Below, in pieces: positions 11,699 through 23,648 of a stretch of 64,000 nt of DNA. Made by a program: the position numbers and the translations under genes. Within the stretch, counting starts at the first letter, position 1, and each line of letters starts with the position of its first letter. Below the pieces are notes generated by a model that saw nothing but the letters and a program-made list of their open reading frames with translations, was not told where the DNA came from and made no database searches. The DNA lies in assembly GCF_000753795.1 (NCBI RefSeq), contig NZ_JPEO01000007.1, positions 1 through 64,000 of the forward strand, given 5' to 3'. The DNA is from Shewanella mangrovi. Its GTDB lineage: Bacteria > Pseudomonadota > Gammaproteobacteria > Enterobacterales > Shewanellaceae.

Positions 11699-11725
11699 AA
11701 AAAAGGAGCCATAGGCTCCTTTTTT
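11699..11725 (+). terminator. Terminator after ald
   Basis: GGAGCC-ATA-GGCTCC flanked by A6 and T6, directly after the ald stop. Confidence 0.92.
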
Positions 11726-11732
11726 CGATTAG

Positions 11733-12773
<1,041 letters not shown>

Positions 12774-12800
12774 CCATAAGCTAAACGTCAATGGAAAAAT

Positions 12801-12826
12801 AAGCCCGACCGGAGGTCGGGCTTTTT
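12801..12826 (+). terminator. Terminator after trxB
   Basis: AAGCCCGACC and GGTCGGGCTT pair perfectly around GGA and are followed by a T-run; it lies between the convergent trxB and bax genes. Confidence 0.93.
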
Positions 12827-12855
12827 CATGCGTGAGGTAGGTTCGCTTGATTAAC

Positions 12856-13695
12856 TCAACCGTTGAGTGCCGCAGTGGTCATCGTCGGTGTCGGTAAGTC
12901 AAAATACTCTTCGTTATGGCGCAGCATGTCGAGCAGCTCGTCGATGTAAGCATCCTGTCGCTCAGAATAATTCACTAAGCCATATATCAACTTTTCCGCA
13001 GTCAACGGCTCAGCTTGCGCGCGCATATCGGCTCTTATTGAACGAAACAGTCGATAAGCGGCGTTGGAGTTCAGGTTACGCATATAAGATGCAATAGACT
13101 CATCAACGCTGGAAAACACTTTCACTTCGTGTATCTGCCCATCACCACGCGACTGAGGTACCAGCCCACAGCCCTCTTTAAAACACCATTGACCGAAAAA
13201 GTTAAATCCTTCGCGGGCAAAACGCGAACTACCCCAGCCTGACTCATTGGCCGCCTGAATAAGCACCATAGGTTCTGGGATCACATCCACTCGGCGCAAC
13301 AGACTTTTTATTGCCGCCAAATCGATGTTACGAATGCCGTACTCGTATTTCTCTGCCAGATTTTGCACACGATACACTTCGGCATTATCTAACGCCAAAC
13401 CATTTTCAAGATGCGATTTAACTGACTTGAGAAACTTGCGTTCACCTAAAATAATACGGTTTTGTTTACGCACCGCTGGACGTAAAAAGTCGAAAAACGC
13501 CTTTTTCTTCGCACTTACATCGTCCATAGCGGAAAAATCAGGAATGAGATTTACGCCAACACGGTTTTGCTTAACCAATGGCGAACCTTGCGAAGGTGAC
13601 TCATTCAGTGGAATAAATATCACGCGTAACGCGATAACGGCGAGGATTACGACGGTGACCGCTAATACAGATGAACCGACTCTTCCTGTTCTCAA
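12856..13695 (-). CDS. bax: Bax-type glucosaminidase domain protein
   Basis: A 279-residue protein with an uncleaved N-terminal membrane anchor (about residues 8-27) and a glycoside hydrolase 73-type glucosaminidase domain at about 120-270. The likely catalytic glutamate is in QAANESGWGSSRFA (about 147-160), followed by GFNFFGQWCFKEGCGLVP, which is characteristic of E. coli Bax. It probably trims peptidoglycan in the periplasm; the biological role in the family is not settled. Confidence 0.88.
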   Translation of the reverse strand: MRTGRVGSSVLAVTVVILAVIALRVIFIPLNESPSQGSPLVKQNRVGVNLIPDFSAMDDVSAKKKAFFDFLRPAVRKQNRIILGERKFLKSVKSHLENGLALDNAEVYRVQNLAEKYEYGIRNIDLAAIKSLLRRVDVIPEPMVLIQAANESGWGSSRFAREGFNFFGQWCFKEGCGLVPQSRGDGQIHEVKVFSSVDESIASYMRNLNSNAAYRLFRSIRADMRAQAEPLTAEKLIYGLVNYSERQDAYIDELLDMLRHNEEYFDLPTPTMTTAALNG

Positions 13696-13788
13696 ACAGC
13701 CCCCTTAACGTTGAGTGGTTGATTCCGGTAACGGCAAATTATAAGCGAGCCAATCAAAATCACAAAATTTGCACTCGCTTTGGCAACT

Positions 13789-13816
13789 AAAAAGGCCGCA
13801 AAAAGCGGCCTTTTTT
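13789..13816 (-). terminator. Terminator after the aminotransferase gene
   Basis: AAAAAGGCCGC and GCGGCCTTTTTT pair around an A-rich loop just beyond the aminotransferase stop (minus strand). Confidence 0.92.
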
Positions 13817-13834
13817 CATCATTTACTTTATAAA

Positions 13835-15028
13835 TCAAAGTACTTTTGCAATGGCTTGACAGATAACTGGCACGTTGCTTGTGGTCATGCCGGCAACGCT
13901 GATGCGGCCTGAGCCGACGATGTAGATACCAAACTCAGTCTTCAATTGTTCAACTTGCTGCTTATTCAAACCAGAGAAACTGAACATCCCTTTTTGGCCA
14001 GAAATAAAGGAAAAATCTTGCTCAACGCCTTCTGCTGCCAAGGTTTTCACAAACAACAGGCGCATTTTCGCGATACGCTCACGCATCTCTTTCACTTCAT
14101 TTTCCCAAATGGCTTTCAATTCAGGCGTGCTCAAAATGGTACTCACAATCAACGCACCGTGGGCAGGTGGGTTTGAATAGTTAGCACGAATGGTACGTTT
14201 AACTTGGCTAAAGGCTTTCTCGCCTTCCGCTTGGTCCTTCGCAACTAAGGTCACGGCACCAATACGTTCATTGTATAAGCCGAAGTTTTTCGAGAACGAA
14301 TTAGCCACCAAAAATTCCGGTACGGCTGCCGCAACCGTGCGCAAACCCGCAGCGTCTTCTTCAACACCATCACCAAAGCCTTGATAAGCGAAGTCAAACA
14401 ACGGCACTAATTGTTTCGCCGCAACTAACTCGGCAATCGCTTGCCACTGCTCTGTTACAGGATCTATGCCTGATGGGTTGTGGCAACAACCGTGCAATAG
14501 TACAAGATCGCCCTGCTCAGCTTGCGCCAAATCACCAAGCATGGCTTCAAAATCTAATCCTTGAGTCGCAGCGTCATAATAACGGTATTCTTTGATTGTC
14601 AGACCAGCCGCTTCAAAGATATTTTTGTGGTTTGCCCAGGTAGGATTACTTACCCAAATCACTTTGGATTCGGTGTTATTTACCAGGAATTCGGCAGCGA
14701 CACGTAGCGAGCCGGTACCGCCTGGAGCTTGTGCAGTAAAGGCGCGTCCTTCACTGATAATGCTACTATTGGCACCGAACAACAATTCTTGTACAACCTT
14801 GTTATAAAGTTGCACACCTTCGATGCCCAGATAGTTTTTACTGGTTTCTTCCTGCAGTAACTTCTCTTCAGCAAGTTTGACTGACTTTAGGACTGGCGTC
14901 AGACCTGCATCGGTTTTATAGACACCGACACCGAGGTTCACTTTGTCTTCACGAGGGTCTTTTTTAAACGCTTCAGTCAAACCTAAAATGGGATCTGCGG
15001 GTGCGGCAGCTACATTGGTAAATATCAT
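13835..15028 (-). CDS. aspC: Aspartate/aromatic aminotransferase (AspC/TyrB family)
   Basis: A 397-residue class I PLP aminotransferase moving amino groups between aspartate or aromatic amino acids and 2-oxoglutarate. Visible features are [12 protein letters not shown], the PLP-site [14 protein letters not shown] (about 186-199), [10 protein letters not shown], the Schiff-base lysine in [15 protein letters not shown] (about 247) and the C-terminal substrate arginine in SGRISVAGM (about 374). AspC and TyrB cannot be separated with certainty by eye. Monocistronic. Confidence 0.85.
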   Translation of the reverse strand: MIFTNVAAAPADPILGLTEAFKKDPREDKVNLGVGVYKTDAGLTPVLKSVKLAEEKLLQEETSKNYLGIEGVQLYNKVVQELLFGANSSIISEGRAFTAQAPGGTGSLRVAAEFLVNNTESKVIWVSNPTWANHKNIFEAAGLTIKEYRYYDAATQGLDFEAMLGDLAQAEQGDLVLLHGCCHNPSGIDPVTEQWQAIAELVAAKQLVPLFDFAYQGFGDGVEEDAAGLRTVAAAVPEFLVANSFSKNFGLYNERIGAVTLVAKDQAEGEKAFSQVKRTIRANYSNPPAHGALIVSTILSTPELKAIWENEVKEMRERIAKMRLLFVKTLAAEGVEQDFSFISGQKGMFSFSGLNKQQVEQLKTEFGIYIVGSGRISVAGMTTSNVPVICQAIAKVL

Positions 15029-15205
15029 CTCGGTATCCTGTGTAATACAAGGTAGGGCTAGTTTGCGACAGTTATATCATTCCTGTGATTGGCGACATAG
15101 ATCAAGCTCAAAAAACGCTACCAACAACTGAAAAAATTAGCGATCCATTAATAAAAAATGGCTGCGATTCACGAAGAGTAAATTTGCTGGGCCGAAGGCT
15201 AACGA

Positions 15206-15916
15206 CTAAAGTCGCAAAATCTCTTTAATGAAAGGAATCGTGAGTTTGCGCTGATGCACCATCGAGGCTTTATCCAACTTATCGAGTACATCAAAAAGTG
15301 TGCGCAGATCCCGCGCCAGACGACTCAACAAAAACTTACCGCTATCTTCCGGCAGTTGTAACCCGCGCATCGCGGCTCGACGTTGCAAGGCTGCAAGCTT
15401 TTCTTCATCCGCCATCGGGTTCAACTGATAGCTAATTCCCCACTGCATGCGCGAGACCAGATCGGGCAAACTAAAACCGGCATCTGCTGGCGCATTGCGT
15501 CCCGCAACAATCAGCGAACAGCTTCCTTGTTCAGCTACGCGATTATAGAGATCAAAAAGCGCCTCTTCCCATAACGGATGACCGGCGATCGCGTCGACAT
15601 CATCAATGCAGACCAAATCGAGCTGTTCTAATCGTTCGAGTAGCGCGGGAGAAATACTGGCGTGAATGCTGAGCGGTACGTAGAAATTACTACGAGATAA
15701 TTCGTTAGCATGAGCGCAGGCAGCATGCATTAAATGGGTACGACCGGATTTTTCCGGTCCCCAGATATACAATGATTGACGCTTTTGCCCTTCTGCAGCA
15801 GCACCTAACGCCTTAATCAGTTCATCGTTACCCGCTGCGGGATAATAACTTTCAAACGTTTCGTCATCAGGAAGATAAACAGGCAGCGATAGCTGTACTG
15901 GATTGCTCTGACTCAA
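15206..15916 (-). CDS. hda: DnaA regulatory inactivator Hda
   Basis: A 236-residue DnaA-like AAA+ protein that, with the sliding clamp, promotes hydrolysis of DnaA-bound ATP after initiation. The N-terminal clamp-binding motif QLSLPVY (about residues 8-14) and Walker A-like GPEKSGRTHLMHA (about 53-65) are present; Walker B DLVCIDDVDAIAG follows. The start is TTG at 15916 with a GAG-containing leader and no in-frame ATG nearby. It follows the DUF2066 gene by 45 bases. Confidence 0.92.
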   Translation of the reverse strand: MSQSNPVQLSLPVYLPDDETFESYYPAAGNDELIKALGAAAEGQKRQSLYIWGPEKSGRTHLMHAACAHANELSRSNFYVPLSIHASISPALLERLEQLDLVCIDDVDAIAGHPLWEEALFDLYNRVAEQGSCSLIVAGRNAPADAGFSLPDLVSRMQWGISYQLNPMADEEKLAALQRRAAMRGLQLPEDSGKFLLSRLARDLRTLFDVLDKLDKASMVHQRKLTIPFIKEILRL

Positions 15917-15961
15917 TCGATGATTCTCACACTTGCTAATTTAACTTAACCTTTATGCTTG

Positions 15962-17059
15962 TTACTGCCCAAGCCAGCGATATACACCTATCAATTGGCT
16001 ATCGCTTATTGGTGTCGCGTAACCGCTTGGCGCAGAGGTACTGCTTACTGGGCTCATACGTTGTTCCAGACGCAAAACGTTGGCGAGATCGTCACGGCTT
16101 CCAATCAACTGTAATTGATAGCGCACAGTGTTGCCCTTAATGGACTCAACGTGGAACTGTTTCACCACGGTCAGCTGACTGAAAAATGATTCGATACCGA
16201 CCAACTGGCTCATATGCTGAATATCGCTAAACTCAATCTCGGCCATGTCGAGAGTGCCAGAATCAGTCACGGCGTATTGCGATACAAAGTAGTCAGAAAG
16301 CGATAACATCATTTCTGCAATCGCCTCTTGGCGAGTCTCTGCATTACCACTGCGACTCACCAACGCTGGAGCATATGGGTTAACTGCTGCCGATTTAGAA
16401 TAAAGCGCTATTTGAAACTGAATCGATTGATCTGGCGCGTTTTCCATATCAGCCATCGCAAAATAGTCTGCCTGATAACGTACAGATGCTTTAGCAACGG
16501 TATCGGCAAACATCCCCCTCACATCATTGACGCCGACGGCCATCAGATCATCTAAATCCATCACCGGAAACATTAACGGAATGCCACGGGCATTTGAGGC
16601 AAGCGCAAATTGGCTACGCTCATCGGAACTTGCACCATCGGCTAACAATGCGCGTTCACCAGTCCCATCAGTTGCCAGCCACACTAAGGTCAATGGTCGC
16701 TGTTTGCCCCACACCGGTAACCCAGCCTGACGTAGTAAACGAATAACTTTGTCATGTTCGAAGGTAGCTTTGAGCTGCAGACCTTCTTCAGTTTTATCGT
16801 AGGAATACTGCACTACTAATGATGCAGCGTCTGGCAACGCTGCCTGTATTTGTGGATTGTCTTTTAACTCTTTCGCCCCGGAATTCAACAGCAGCACATT
16901 ATATAAGGCCTGCTGTAGCGCCTGACCTCGATCTGCATGCGAGCGAGAATCGACAACAACGGTAGATTGATCGAGCTTCGCGATCTCCACGGCCTGGGCG
17001 AAATTGGTCGCGAGTGACAATAAAAGTACGGCGAGAATCCCTGATATCTGTTTGAGCAT
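15962..17059 (-). CDS. DUF2066 domain-containing exported protein
   Basis: A 365-residue protein with a cleavable signal peptide (about 1-23, LLLSLATNFAQAVE) and the DUF2066 pattern STVVVDSRSHADRGQALQ followed by QALYNVLLLNSGA. It precedes hda, an arrangement usual in Shewanella and related genera. Function is unknown; nothing in the sequence suggests catalysis. It is divergent from uraA across about 210 bp. Confidence 0.8.
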   Translation of the reverse strand: MLKQISGILAVLLLSLATNFAQAVEIAKLDQSTVVVDSRSHADRGQALQQALYNVLLLNSGAKELKDNPQIQAALPDAASLVVQYSYDKTEEGLQLKATFEHDKVIRLLRQAGLPVWGKQRPLTLVWLATDGTGERALLADGASSDERSQFALASNARGIPLMFPVMDLDDLMAVGVNDVRGMFADTVAKASVRYQADYFAMADMENAPDQSIQFQIALYSKSAAVNPYAPALVSRSGNAETRQEAIAEMMLSLSDYFVSQYAVTDSGTLDMAEIEFSDIQHMSQLVGIESFFSQLTVVKQFHVESIKGNTVRYQLQLIGSRDDLANVLRLEQRMSPVSSTSAPSGYATPISDSQLIGVYRWLGQ

Positions 17060-17272
17060 ACTTGCTTAGCTGCCTACGATTGCAATGGCGCAAGTGTACC
17101 ACAGATATTGCGTCAGCAAATCCATCTGCGCTGCCTTTGCGGCTGCTTGCTCAGGAACTGTTATAAAAGCTAACGGATTGGCAGAAATTTGAGCTAAATC
17201 GTCAAAAATTTTCTGATCGAAACAGTGCTTGCTGGTAGCATATGCCGATTTTAACAACCAAGGGCAATAATA

Positions 17273-18499
17273 ATGAAAAACCTCACCCTGCCACTACAAG
17301 GCGCACAGATGTTGTTCGTCGCCTTCGGCGCACTGGTGCTGGTACCCCTACTAACCGGACTCAACGCCAGCGTGGCGCTGTTTACCGCGGGTATTGGTAC
17401 ACTGATTTTTCAGTTTTGTACGAAGCGTGAAGTACCTGTTTTTCTGGCATCTTCGTTTGCGTTTATCGCACCGATTACTTACGGTGTAAACAAATTTGGC
17501 ATCGGCGCTACCATGGGCGGTTTGATTGCCGCAGGCTGCGTCTATTTGGTGCTAGCGACTATCATCAAAATTCGTGGTTCCGAATTCGTCAAAAAGCTAC
17601 TGCCACCTGTAGTCGTGGGGCCAGTGATTATGATCATAGGTCTGGGCTTAGCGCCTACCGCGGTGAATATGGCGCTCGGTAAAAGTGGCGACGGTAAGTT
17701 CGAATTGGTTGCTGCACAACCAGCGTTGATCATTTCGATTCTATCATTGGTTACTACCATTGCTGTGGCCATTTTCGCCAAAGGTCTGCTGAAACTGATG
17801 CCTATCCTTTCCGGCATTATTGTCGGTTATCTGGCCAGTCTATATTTAGGCGTAGTGAACTTTGACAAAATCACTGAAGCAGCTTGGTTTGCGATGCCAG
17901 ATTTCGTTGCACCGGAATTCAACTGGTATGCCATCGCCTTTATGATCCCTGCGGCAATTGCGCCAGCAGTAGAGCACATCGGTGATATCGTGGCGATCTC
18001 AAATGTTACCGGTAAAGACTTCTTCAAGAAGCCAGGTTTGCACCGCACACTTGCAGGTGATGGTTTAGCCACTATTGCTGCGACGGCACTCGGCGGCCCA
18101 CCAAACACTACCTATTCTGAAGTGACTGGCGCCGTAACCCTGACCAAGAATTTTAACCCCGTGACGATGACTTGGGCGGCTATTTGCGCCATTATCCTAG
18201 CCTTTGTTGGAAAGTTAGGTGCGGCACTGCAAACGATTCCAGTTCCTGTAATGGGCGGTATTATGTGTTTGCTGTTTGGCTCAATTGCGGCCGTTGGTCT
18301 TAACTCTATGATCAAAGCGCAAGTGGATTTGAATGAACCGCGTAACCTTGCCATTGTGGGTGTGACCTTGGTATTTGGTATTGGCGGTATGGCATTTGGC
18401 ATTGGCGATTTCAGCCTTTCAGGTATTAGCCTGTGTGGTATTGTGGCGATTCTGATGAACCTGATCCTGCCACATGGCCATCATAAAGCTTCGCATTAA
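17273..18499 (+). CDS. uraA: Uracil permease (NCS2 family)
   Basis: A 408-residue, 14-helix uracil:proton symporter. The family markers LPPVVVGPVIMIIGLGLAP and the substrate-site glutamate region in APAVEHIGDIVAISNVTGKDF (about 228-247; glutamate in VEHIGD) and GGPPNTTYSEVTG (about 277-289) are intact. Start follows a weak AAGGG. Monocistronic, closed by a strong terminator. Confidence 0.92.
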   Translation: MKNLTLPLQGAQMLFVAFGALVLVPLLTGLNASVALFTAGIGTLIFQFCTKREVPVFLASSFAFIAPITYGVNKFGIGATMGGLIAAGCVYLVLATIIKIRGSEFVKKLLPPVVVGPVIMIIGLGLAPTAVNMALGKSGDGKFELVAAQPALIISILSLVTTIAVAIFAKGLLKLMPILSGIIVGYLASLYLGVVNFDKITEAAWFAMPDFVAPEFNWYAIAFMIPAAIAPAVEHIGDIVAISNVTGKDFFKKPGLHRTLAGDGLATIAATALGGPPNTTYSEVTGAVTLTKNFNPVTMTWAAICAIILAFVGKLGAALQTIPVPVMGGIMCLLFGSIAAVGLNSMIKAQVDLNEPRNLAIVGVTLVFGIGGMAFGIGDFSLSGISLCGIVAILMNLILPHGHHKASH

Positions 18500-18520
18500 C
18501 CACATGCGATGCCCGGTCAC

Positions 18521-18552
18521 AAAAAAGCCACTCGCTATTGAGTGGCTTTTTT
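18521..18552 (+). terminator. Terminator between uraA and ruvB
   Basis: AAAAAAGCCACTC and GAGTGGCTTTTTT pair around GCTATT; symmetric enough to work for both convergent genes. Confidence 0.93.
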
Positions 18553-18577
18553 ATTGAACCGAGAAAACGCTATATGG

Positions 18578-19582
18578 TTATTCTGGCTTCATCATATCGA
18601 AATGACGATACGCTCTATCAGTGGCAATACGACCACGAGGTGTACGTTGCACAAAGCCTTGCTGAATTAAGAACGGTTCCAACACATCCTCGATAGTTTC
18701 ACGCTCTTCGCCAATGGCGGCCGCTAAGTTGTCTAAACCTACAGGACCACCCATAAACTTATCGATAATCGCCAACAATAGCTTGCGGTCCATATAGTCA
18801 AACCCTTCACCGTCGACATCCAGCATATCGAGTGCTTGCTGCGCCACATGTTGGTTGATGCGACCATCGTGTTTCACTTCAGCGTAATCACGTACACGGC
18901 GCAGTAAACGATTGGCAATACGTGGAGTGCCGCGTGAACGCATGGCAATCTCGCGGGCACCCAAATCATCTAACGGTAATTCCAGCATTGATGCTGAACG
19001 GGCCACAATGGTGCTGAGATCGTCAACATTATAAAACTCTAGCCGCAGCGGAATGCCAAAACGTGCGCGTAATGGCGAGGTTAATGCGCCAGCACGGGTC
19101 GTTGCACCTACAAGTGTAAACGGTGGAATATCCAGTTTAATCGACCGAGCTGCCGGACCTTCACCGATCATAATATCCAGCTGATAGTCTTCCATTGCAG
19201 GATAAAGGATCTCTTCCACCACAGGACTCAAGCGATGAATTTCATCGATAAACAACACATCGCCTGCTTCAAGATTGGTAAGCAGCGCCGCTAAATCACC
19301 TGCTTTTTCCAGCACAGGGCCTGAGGTCGATTTAATGTTTACGCCCATCTCGTTCGCAACAATCATCGCCAAGGTAGTCTTACCCAGTCCGGGCGGGCCG
19401 TAGATCAGCATATGATCCAGTGCTTCATTACGGTTTTTTGCCGCTTGAATAAAGACTTTTAATTGCTCGCGCGCCTCATTTTGACCTGTGTACTCATCTA
19501 GCAGCTTAGGCCGCATGGCACGGTCAATCAGTTCATCCTGAGGATTACTGTGGGGTTGAATGAGACGATCTGCTTCTATCAT
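18578..19582 (-). CDS. ruvB: Holliday junction helicase motor RuvB
   Basis: A 334-residue AAA+ hexameric motor for branch migration with RuvA. Walker [12 protein letters not shown] (about 61-71), Walker [12 protein letters not shown] (about 108-118), sensor 1 [18 protein letters not shown], and the C-terminal winged helix [17 protein letters not shown] are all visible. Last gene of yebC-ruvC-ruvA-ruvB, 13 bases after ruvA. Confidence 0.97.
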   Translation of the reverse strand: MIEADRLIQPHSNPQDELIDRAMRPKLLDEYTGQNEAREQLKVFIQAAKNRNEALDHMLIYGPPGLGKTTLAMIVANEMGVNIKSTSGPVLEKAGDLAALLTNLEAGDVLFIDEIHRLSPVVEEILYPAMEDYQLDIMIGEGPAARSIKLDIPPFTLVGATTRAGALTSPLRARFGIPLRLEFYNVDDLSTIVARSASMLELPLDDLGAREIAMRSRGTPRIANRLLRRVRDYAEVKHDGRINQHVAQQALDMLDVDGEGFDYMDRKLLLAIIDKFMGGPVGLDNLAAAIGEERETIEDVLEPFLIQQGFVQRTPRGRIATDRAYRHFDMMKPE

Positions 19583-19595
19583 GAATGGCTATTCC

Positions 19596-20213
19596 CTATA
19601 ACATCGATTTAAGCGCAGCTTTGATCAATGTTTCTGAATCCATACCTTCAACAAAGGCGCTCGATACCGCTTTACTGGCTTGGGCTGGCTTATATCCCAG
19701 TGATAACAGTGCCGCAATGGCATCTTCTTCAGCGGTGCTTTCCGTCGGTGCTGGTGTAAAGTTAGATTTGAGCACAAATTCGCGCTCATTGCCGCTTGAA
19801 GCTTCCATTAAGCTCTTCAGCTTATCGCGCATTTCAACCAGCAAACGTTCGGCAGTTTTCTTACCGACGCCAGGCAGTTTTACCAGTGTGGCAATATCAT
19901 CGCGCTCAACACAGCCAACAAACTCAGCTGCTGTCATGCCTGACAATATCGTCAATGCCAGTTTGGGCCCCACACCATTGGCTTTGATCAGTAAGCGAAA
20001 CAAGGAACGTTCTTGCTTCGTGATAAAACCATATAGTAATTGTGCGTCTTCCCGCACCACAAAATGGGTATAAATGGTGGTGGTCTGATTCAGCTCTGGT
20101 AATTCATAAAAGCTGGTGAGCGGCATTTGCAACTCGTACCCTACTCCGTGCACGTCAATAAGTACGTCCGGTGCTTGCTTCTCTACGATAGTGCCCTGTA
20201 AACGACCAATCAT
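19596..20213 (-). CDS. ruvA: Holliday junction binding protein RuvA
   Basis: A 205-residue subunit that binds the four-way junction and loads RuvB. OB domain (1-63), tandem helix-hairpin-helix motifs ([13 protein letters not shown] and [16 protein letters not shown]) and a C-terminal RuvB-binding domain are in order. Its ATG overlaps the ruvC stop by four bases. Confidence 0.96.
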   Translation of the reverse strand: MIGRLQGTIVEKQAPDVLIDVHGVGYELQMPLTSFYELPELNQTTTIYTHFVVREDAQLLYGFITKQERSLFRLLIKANGVGPKLALTILSGMTAAEFVGCVERDDIATLVKLPGVGKKTAERLLVEMRDKLKSLMEASSGNEREFVLKSNFTPAPTESTAEEDAIAALLSLGYKPAQASKAVSSAFVEGMDSETLIKAALKSML

Positions 20214-20731
20214 CGATATCTTCCGTAAGTTCTACTACTGGCTTGACCGCCTAATGCCACCAAGCTTTGACAGGTATGATAATGACATACCGCAACACTC
20301 AGTGCATCTGCGGCGTCTGCTTGTGGTTTACCGGGCAACTTTAGGATTTGGGTAATCATATGCTGCACCTGTGTCTTTTGCGCTCGTCCTGTGCCCACCA
20401 CAGCACTTTTAATTTGTGTGGCTGAGTATTCAGAAACCGGCAACCCAGCATTAGTGGCGGCGACAATTGCTGCACCACGGGCTTGGCCGAGTTTAAGCGC
20501 TGAGTCAGCATTCTTGGCTAAAAAAACTCTTTCAATCGCCATCTGATCTGGATGGTACTGACGAATAATTTCGCTAATGCCGGTAAAGATTTGCTGCAAA
20601 CGTTGCGGTAAGTCGTCGGAAGCGGTGCGGATGCAACCGCTGCCGAGATATATTTGGTGTCGCCCCTGGCACTGGATCACGCCGTAACCGGTGATCCGCG
20701 AGCCGGGGTCAATCCCTAGAATGATGGGCAT
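20210..20731 (-). CDS. ruvC: Holliday junction resolvase RuvC
   Basis: A 173-residue endonuclease that cuts junctions bound by RuvAB. Catalytic acids are visible: aspartate in [14 protein letters not shown] (about residue 7), glutamate in [17 protein letters not shown] (about 66) and two aspartates in [14 protein letters not shown] (about 138 and 141). It lies five bases after yebC. Confidence 0.96.
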   Translation of the reverse strand: MPIILGIDPGSRITGYGVIQCQGRHQIYLGSGCIRTASDDLPQRLQQIFTGISEIIRQYHPDQMAIERVFLAKNADSALKLGQARGAAIVAATNAGLPVSEYSATQIKSAVVGTGRAQKTQVQHMITQILKLPGKPQADAADALSVAVCHYHTCQSLVALGGQASSRTYGRYR

Positions 20732-20736
20732 AGGGA

Positions 20737-21483
20737 TTATTCGAGTTTTTCCATCACTTCGTCAGAGATTTCTGCGTTGTGATACACTTCCTGCACATCA
20801 TCGTGATCTTCTAAGGTGTCAATCAGACGCAGGAATTTCGCGGCAGTTTCTTCATCTAAATCAGATTTGGTTGAAGGCACCATCGTCACTTCAGCGTTTA
20901 CTGATTCAAAACCTGCGGCGTCCAACGCATCTTTCACGGTACCGAATGCTGCTGGTTCAGTGTAAACGTCGATTGAACCGTCATCGTTCACTTGTACGTC
21001 GTCAGCACCACCTTCCAATGCGGCTTCCATAATCGCATCTTCATCAATGCCAGTGTCGTAGCTGATGATACCTTGCTTGGTAAACAAGTAAGCAACAGAA
21101 CCGTCAGTACCTAAGTTACCGCCAGATTTGTTGAAGGCGTTACGTACGCCAGTCACGGTGCGGTTACGGTTATCTGTCATACATTCAACCAGCACTGCTG
21201 TGCCACCTGGGCCATAACCTTCGTAAGTGATGGTTTCCAAGTTTTGACCATCTAACTCACCAGCACCACGCTTAATCGCACGATCAACAGTATCGCGAGT
21301 CATGTTATTAGACAGCGCTTTATCTATGGCAGCACGCAGACGTGGGTTTGAATCTGGATCTGAACCACCTTCGCGAGCTGATACTGTCAGTTCGCGGATA
21401 AATTTGGTGAACAGTTTACCGCGCTTAGCGTCTTGCGCTGCTTTACGGTGTTTGATGTTGGCCCACTTACTATGACCTGCCAT
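20737..21483 (-). CDS. yebC: YebC/PmpR family protein
   Basis: A 248-residue three-domain protein beginning [21 protein letters not shown], the hallmark of the family. YebC-type proteins have been described both as DNA-binding regulators and as ribosome-associated factors that relieve proline stalling; the sequence does not decide. GAGGAG precedes the ATG. First gene of the ruvCAB transcript. I find no LexA box upstream, unlike E. coli ruvAB. Confidence 0.94.
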   Translation of the reverse strand: MAGHSKWANIKHRKAAQDAKRGKLFTKFIRELTVSAREGGSDPDSNPRLRAAIDKALSNNMTRDTVDRAIKRGAGELDGQNLETITYEGYGPGGTAVLVECMTDNRNRTVTGVRNAFNKSGGNLGTDGSVAYLFTKQGIISYDTGIDEDAIMEAALEGGADDVQVNDDGSIDVYTEPAAFGTVKDALDAAGFESVNAEVTMVPSTKSDLDEETAAKFLRLIDTLEDHDDVQEVYHNAEISDEVMEKLE

Positions 21484-21533
21484 AACTTACTCCTCTTTAT
21501 TATCGGGATAATGGTCGCCCGATAGATAAACAG

Positions 21534-21553
21534 ACCGAGGTACATGCCTCGGT
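21534..21553 (-). terminator. Weak hairpin after aspS
   Basis: ACCGAGG and CCTCGGT pair around a six-base loop shortly after the aspS stop, followed on the minus strand only by CTGTTTATC, so termination may be partial and yebC-ruvCAB may get some aspS read-through. Confidence 0.45.
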
Positions 21554-21574
21554 TTGATTCAAATTAAACAAAAA

Positions 21575-23359
21575 TTATTCTGATTTTTCAGCAGCTTTTT
21601 CTGCTTTAGTGACGTCAATACCGAGTTCAACTAACTGCTGCGGATTAGCCAAGCTTGGCGCATCCGTCAATGGACATGCTGCTGTTGTCGTTTTAGGGAA
21701 CGCCATCACGTCACGGATTGACGTTGCCCCCGTCATCAACATCACCATGCGGTCCAGACCAAAGGCCAAACCTGCGTGTGGTGGCGTACCGTAGCGCAGC
21801 GCTTCCAGCAAGAAGCCAAATTTCTCTTGGGCTTCTTCATCAGAGATACCCAAAATCTTAAATACCGTTGCTTGCATATCTTGCTTGTGGATACGTACCG
21901 AACCGCCGCCTAGCTCAACGCCGTTCAATACCATGTCGTACGCATCAGATACTGCTGTACCAGGGTTTGCTGCCAATTCTTCTGCAGTTACCGTGCTTGG
22001 TGCCGTGAATGGGTGATGCACTGCGTACCAACGGCCATCGGCTTTTTCAAACATTGGGAAGTCAACCACCCACAGTGGTTTCCATTCGCCTTGCAGCAAC
22101 TCGAAATCTTGGCCCAGCTTCAAGCGCAATGCGCCCATGGCTTCGGCAACCACATTGGCTTTGTCAGCACCGAACAGAATGATCTCGCCAGTTTTGGCTT
22201 CAACGCGCGCCAAAATGCTGCTCACAATCTCTTCGTTTAGGAATTTAAGTACTGGCGATTGAATGCCGTCCAAACCGGCATCGATGTCGTTGACTTTCAT
22301 CCATGCCAAGCCTTTCGCACCGTAAATGCCAACGTACTTGGTGTATTCGTCGATTTGCTTACGAGATAAAGTGGCACCGTTTGGCACTTTGATCGCCGCT
22401 ACGCGACCTTCTGCATCATTAGCAGGGCCTTTAAATACCGCAAACTCAACGTCTTTCACTAGGTCAGCGACGTCAACCAGTTCCAGCGGGTTACGCAGAT
22501 CTGGTTTGTCTGAGCCGAAACGACGCATCGCTTCATCCCAGGTCATTTTCGGGAATTCACCAAGGTCGACATCTAGCAGCTCTTGGAACAAACCACGCAC
22601 CATCTCTTCGGTTTTCGCCATCACCTGCTCTGAGGTCATGAACGAGGTTTCGATATCGATCTGAGTAAATTCAGGTTGACGATCAGCACGCAAGTCTTCA
22701 TCACGGAAACATTTTACGATCTGATAGTAACGGTCAAAACCCGACATCATCAGCAACTGTTTGAACAGCTGTGGCGACTGTGGCAAGGCAAAGAAGTGAC
22801 CTTTATAAGTACGGCTTGGGACTAAGTAGTCACGCGCACCTTCAGGAGTCGCTTTGGTCAAAATTGGGGTTTCGATATCCAAAAAGCCATTGCTGTCGAG
22901 ATAACGACGCACTGCACTGGTCACTTTAGAGCGGAAAATCAAACGCTGTGTCATCTCTGGGCGACGTAGGTCAAGATAACGATACTTCAGGCGTTGCTCT
23001 TCGCTGTTGTTTTGGAAATTATCCATGCTCAGCGGCAGCGGTTCAGAAGCGTTGATAATTGTCAGTGCTTTACCCAGCACTTCAATTTCACCGGTACGCA
23101 TATGCGCATTTACTTGGCTGTCTGGACGAGCACGTACCACGCCCTTAACCTGCACACAGAATTCGCTACGCAGCGAGCTGGCAACGTCGAATACTTCTGG
23201 TAAGTCAGGATCATAAACCACTTGGACCAGACCCTCGCGGTCACGCAAGTCCAAAAATACCACACCACCTAAATCGCGACTGCGGTTAACCCAACCTACT
23301 AAAGTTACTTCTTGTCCAACGTGAGACTGATTAACGTCCCCACAATAATGGCTGCGCAT
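21575..23359 (-). CDS. aspS: Aspartyl-tRNA synthetase
   Basis: A 594-residue class IIb synthetase. The N-terminal OB anticodon-binding domain opens [18 protein letters not shown]; motif 2 [18 protein letters not shown] and motif 3 region [15 protein letters not shown] are intact, and the bacterial GAD insertion domain lies between. I start at ATG 23359, which has AAAGGA upstream, rather than the frame's earlier codon 20 residues ahead. Confidence 0.96.
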   Translation of the reverse strand: MRSHYCGDVNQSHVGQEVTLVGWVNRSRDLGGVVFLDLRDREGLVQVVYDPDLPEVFDVASSLRSEFCVQVKGVVRARPDSQVNAHMRTGEIEVLGKALTIINASEPLPLSMDNFQNNSEEQRLKYRYLDLRRPEMTQRLIFRSKVTSAVRRYLDSNGFLDIETPILTKATPEGARDYLVPSRTYKGHFFALPQSPQLFKQLLMMSGFDRYYQIVKCFRDEDLRADRQPEFTQIDIETSFMTSEQVMAKTEEMVRGLFQELLDVDLGEFPKMTWDEAMRRFGSDKPDLRNPLELVDVADLVKDVEFAVFKGPANDAEGRVAAIKVPNGATLSRKQIDEYTKYVGIYGAKGLAWMKVNDIDAGLDGIQSPVLKFLNEEIVSSILARVEAKTGEIILFGADKANVVAEAMGALRLKLGQDFELLQGEWKPLWVVDFPMFEKADGRWYAVHHPFTAPSTVTAEELAANPGTAVSDAYDMVLNGVELGGGSVRIHKQDMQATVFKILGISDEEAQEKFGFLLEALRYGTPPHAGLAFGLDRMVMLMTGATSIRDVMAFPKTTTAACPLTDAPSLANPQQLVELGIDVTKAEKAAEKSE

Positions 23360-23648
23360 CGTATTTTCCTTTGTTGCTGCCGGATGGCGCCGGTATGAAA
23401 ATATAATTTGGGGCAGCATTATATTGAATTAATGCCATTTACCAAAGCCCCTCTATTCCAGACGGTGAAGTATCAAACACTTTCAGGTTTTTGACCATAG
23501 CCCACTAGGCCTAGATGCGGTAAGCGTTCAAAATACCGACAACTTAATCCCCGAATACCGAGGTTCTGTAGCTGATTCTGTGAATTCCTTGCTGCCACAC
23601 CGCAGAAATTTGTAAAATACGCCGATTTTTGAATTTAAGTACCTACCC

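Noticed and set aside
17066..17257. 63-codon minus-strand frame before the DUF2066 gene
   Set aside because: Starts with TTG without a ribosome site and shows no domain; it occupies the uraA/DUF2066 promoter region.
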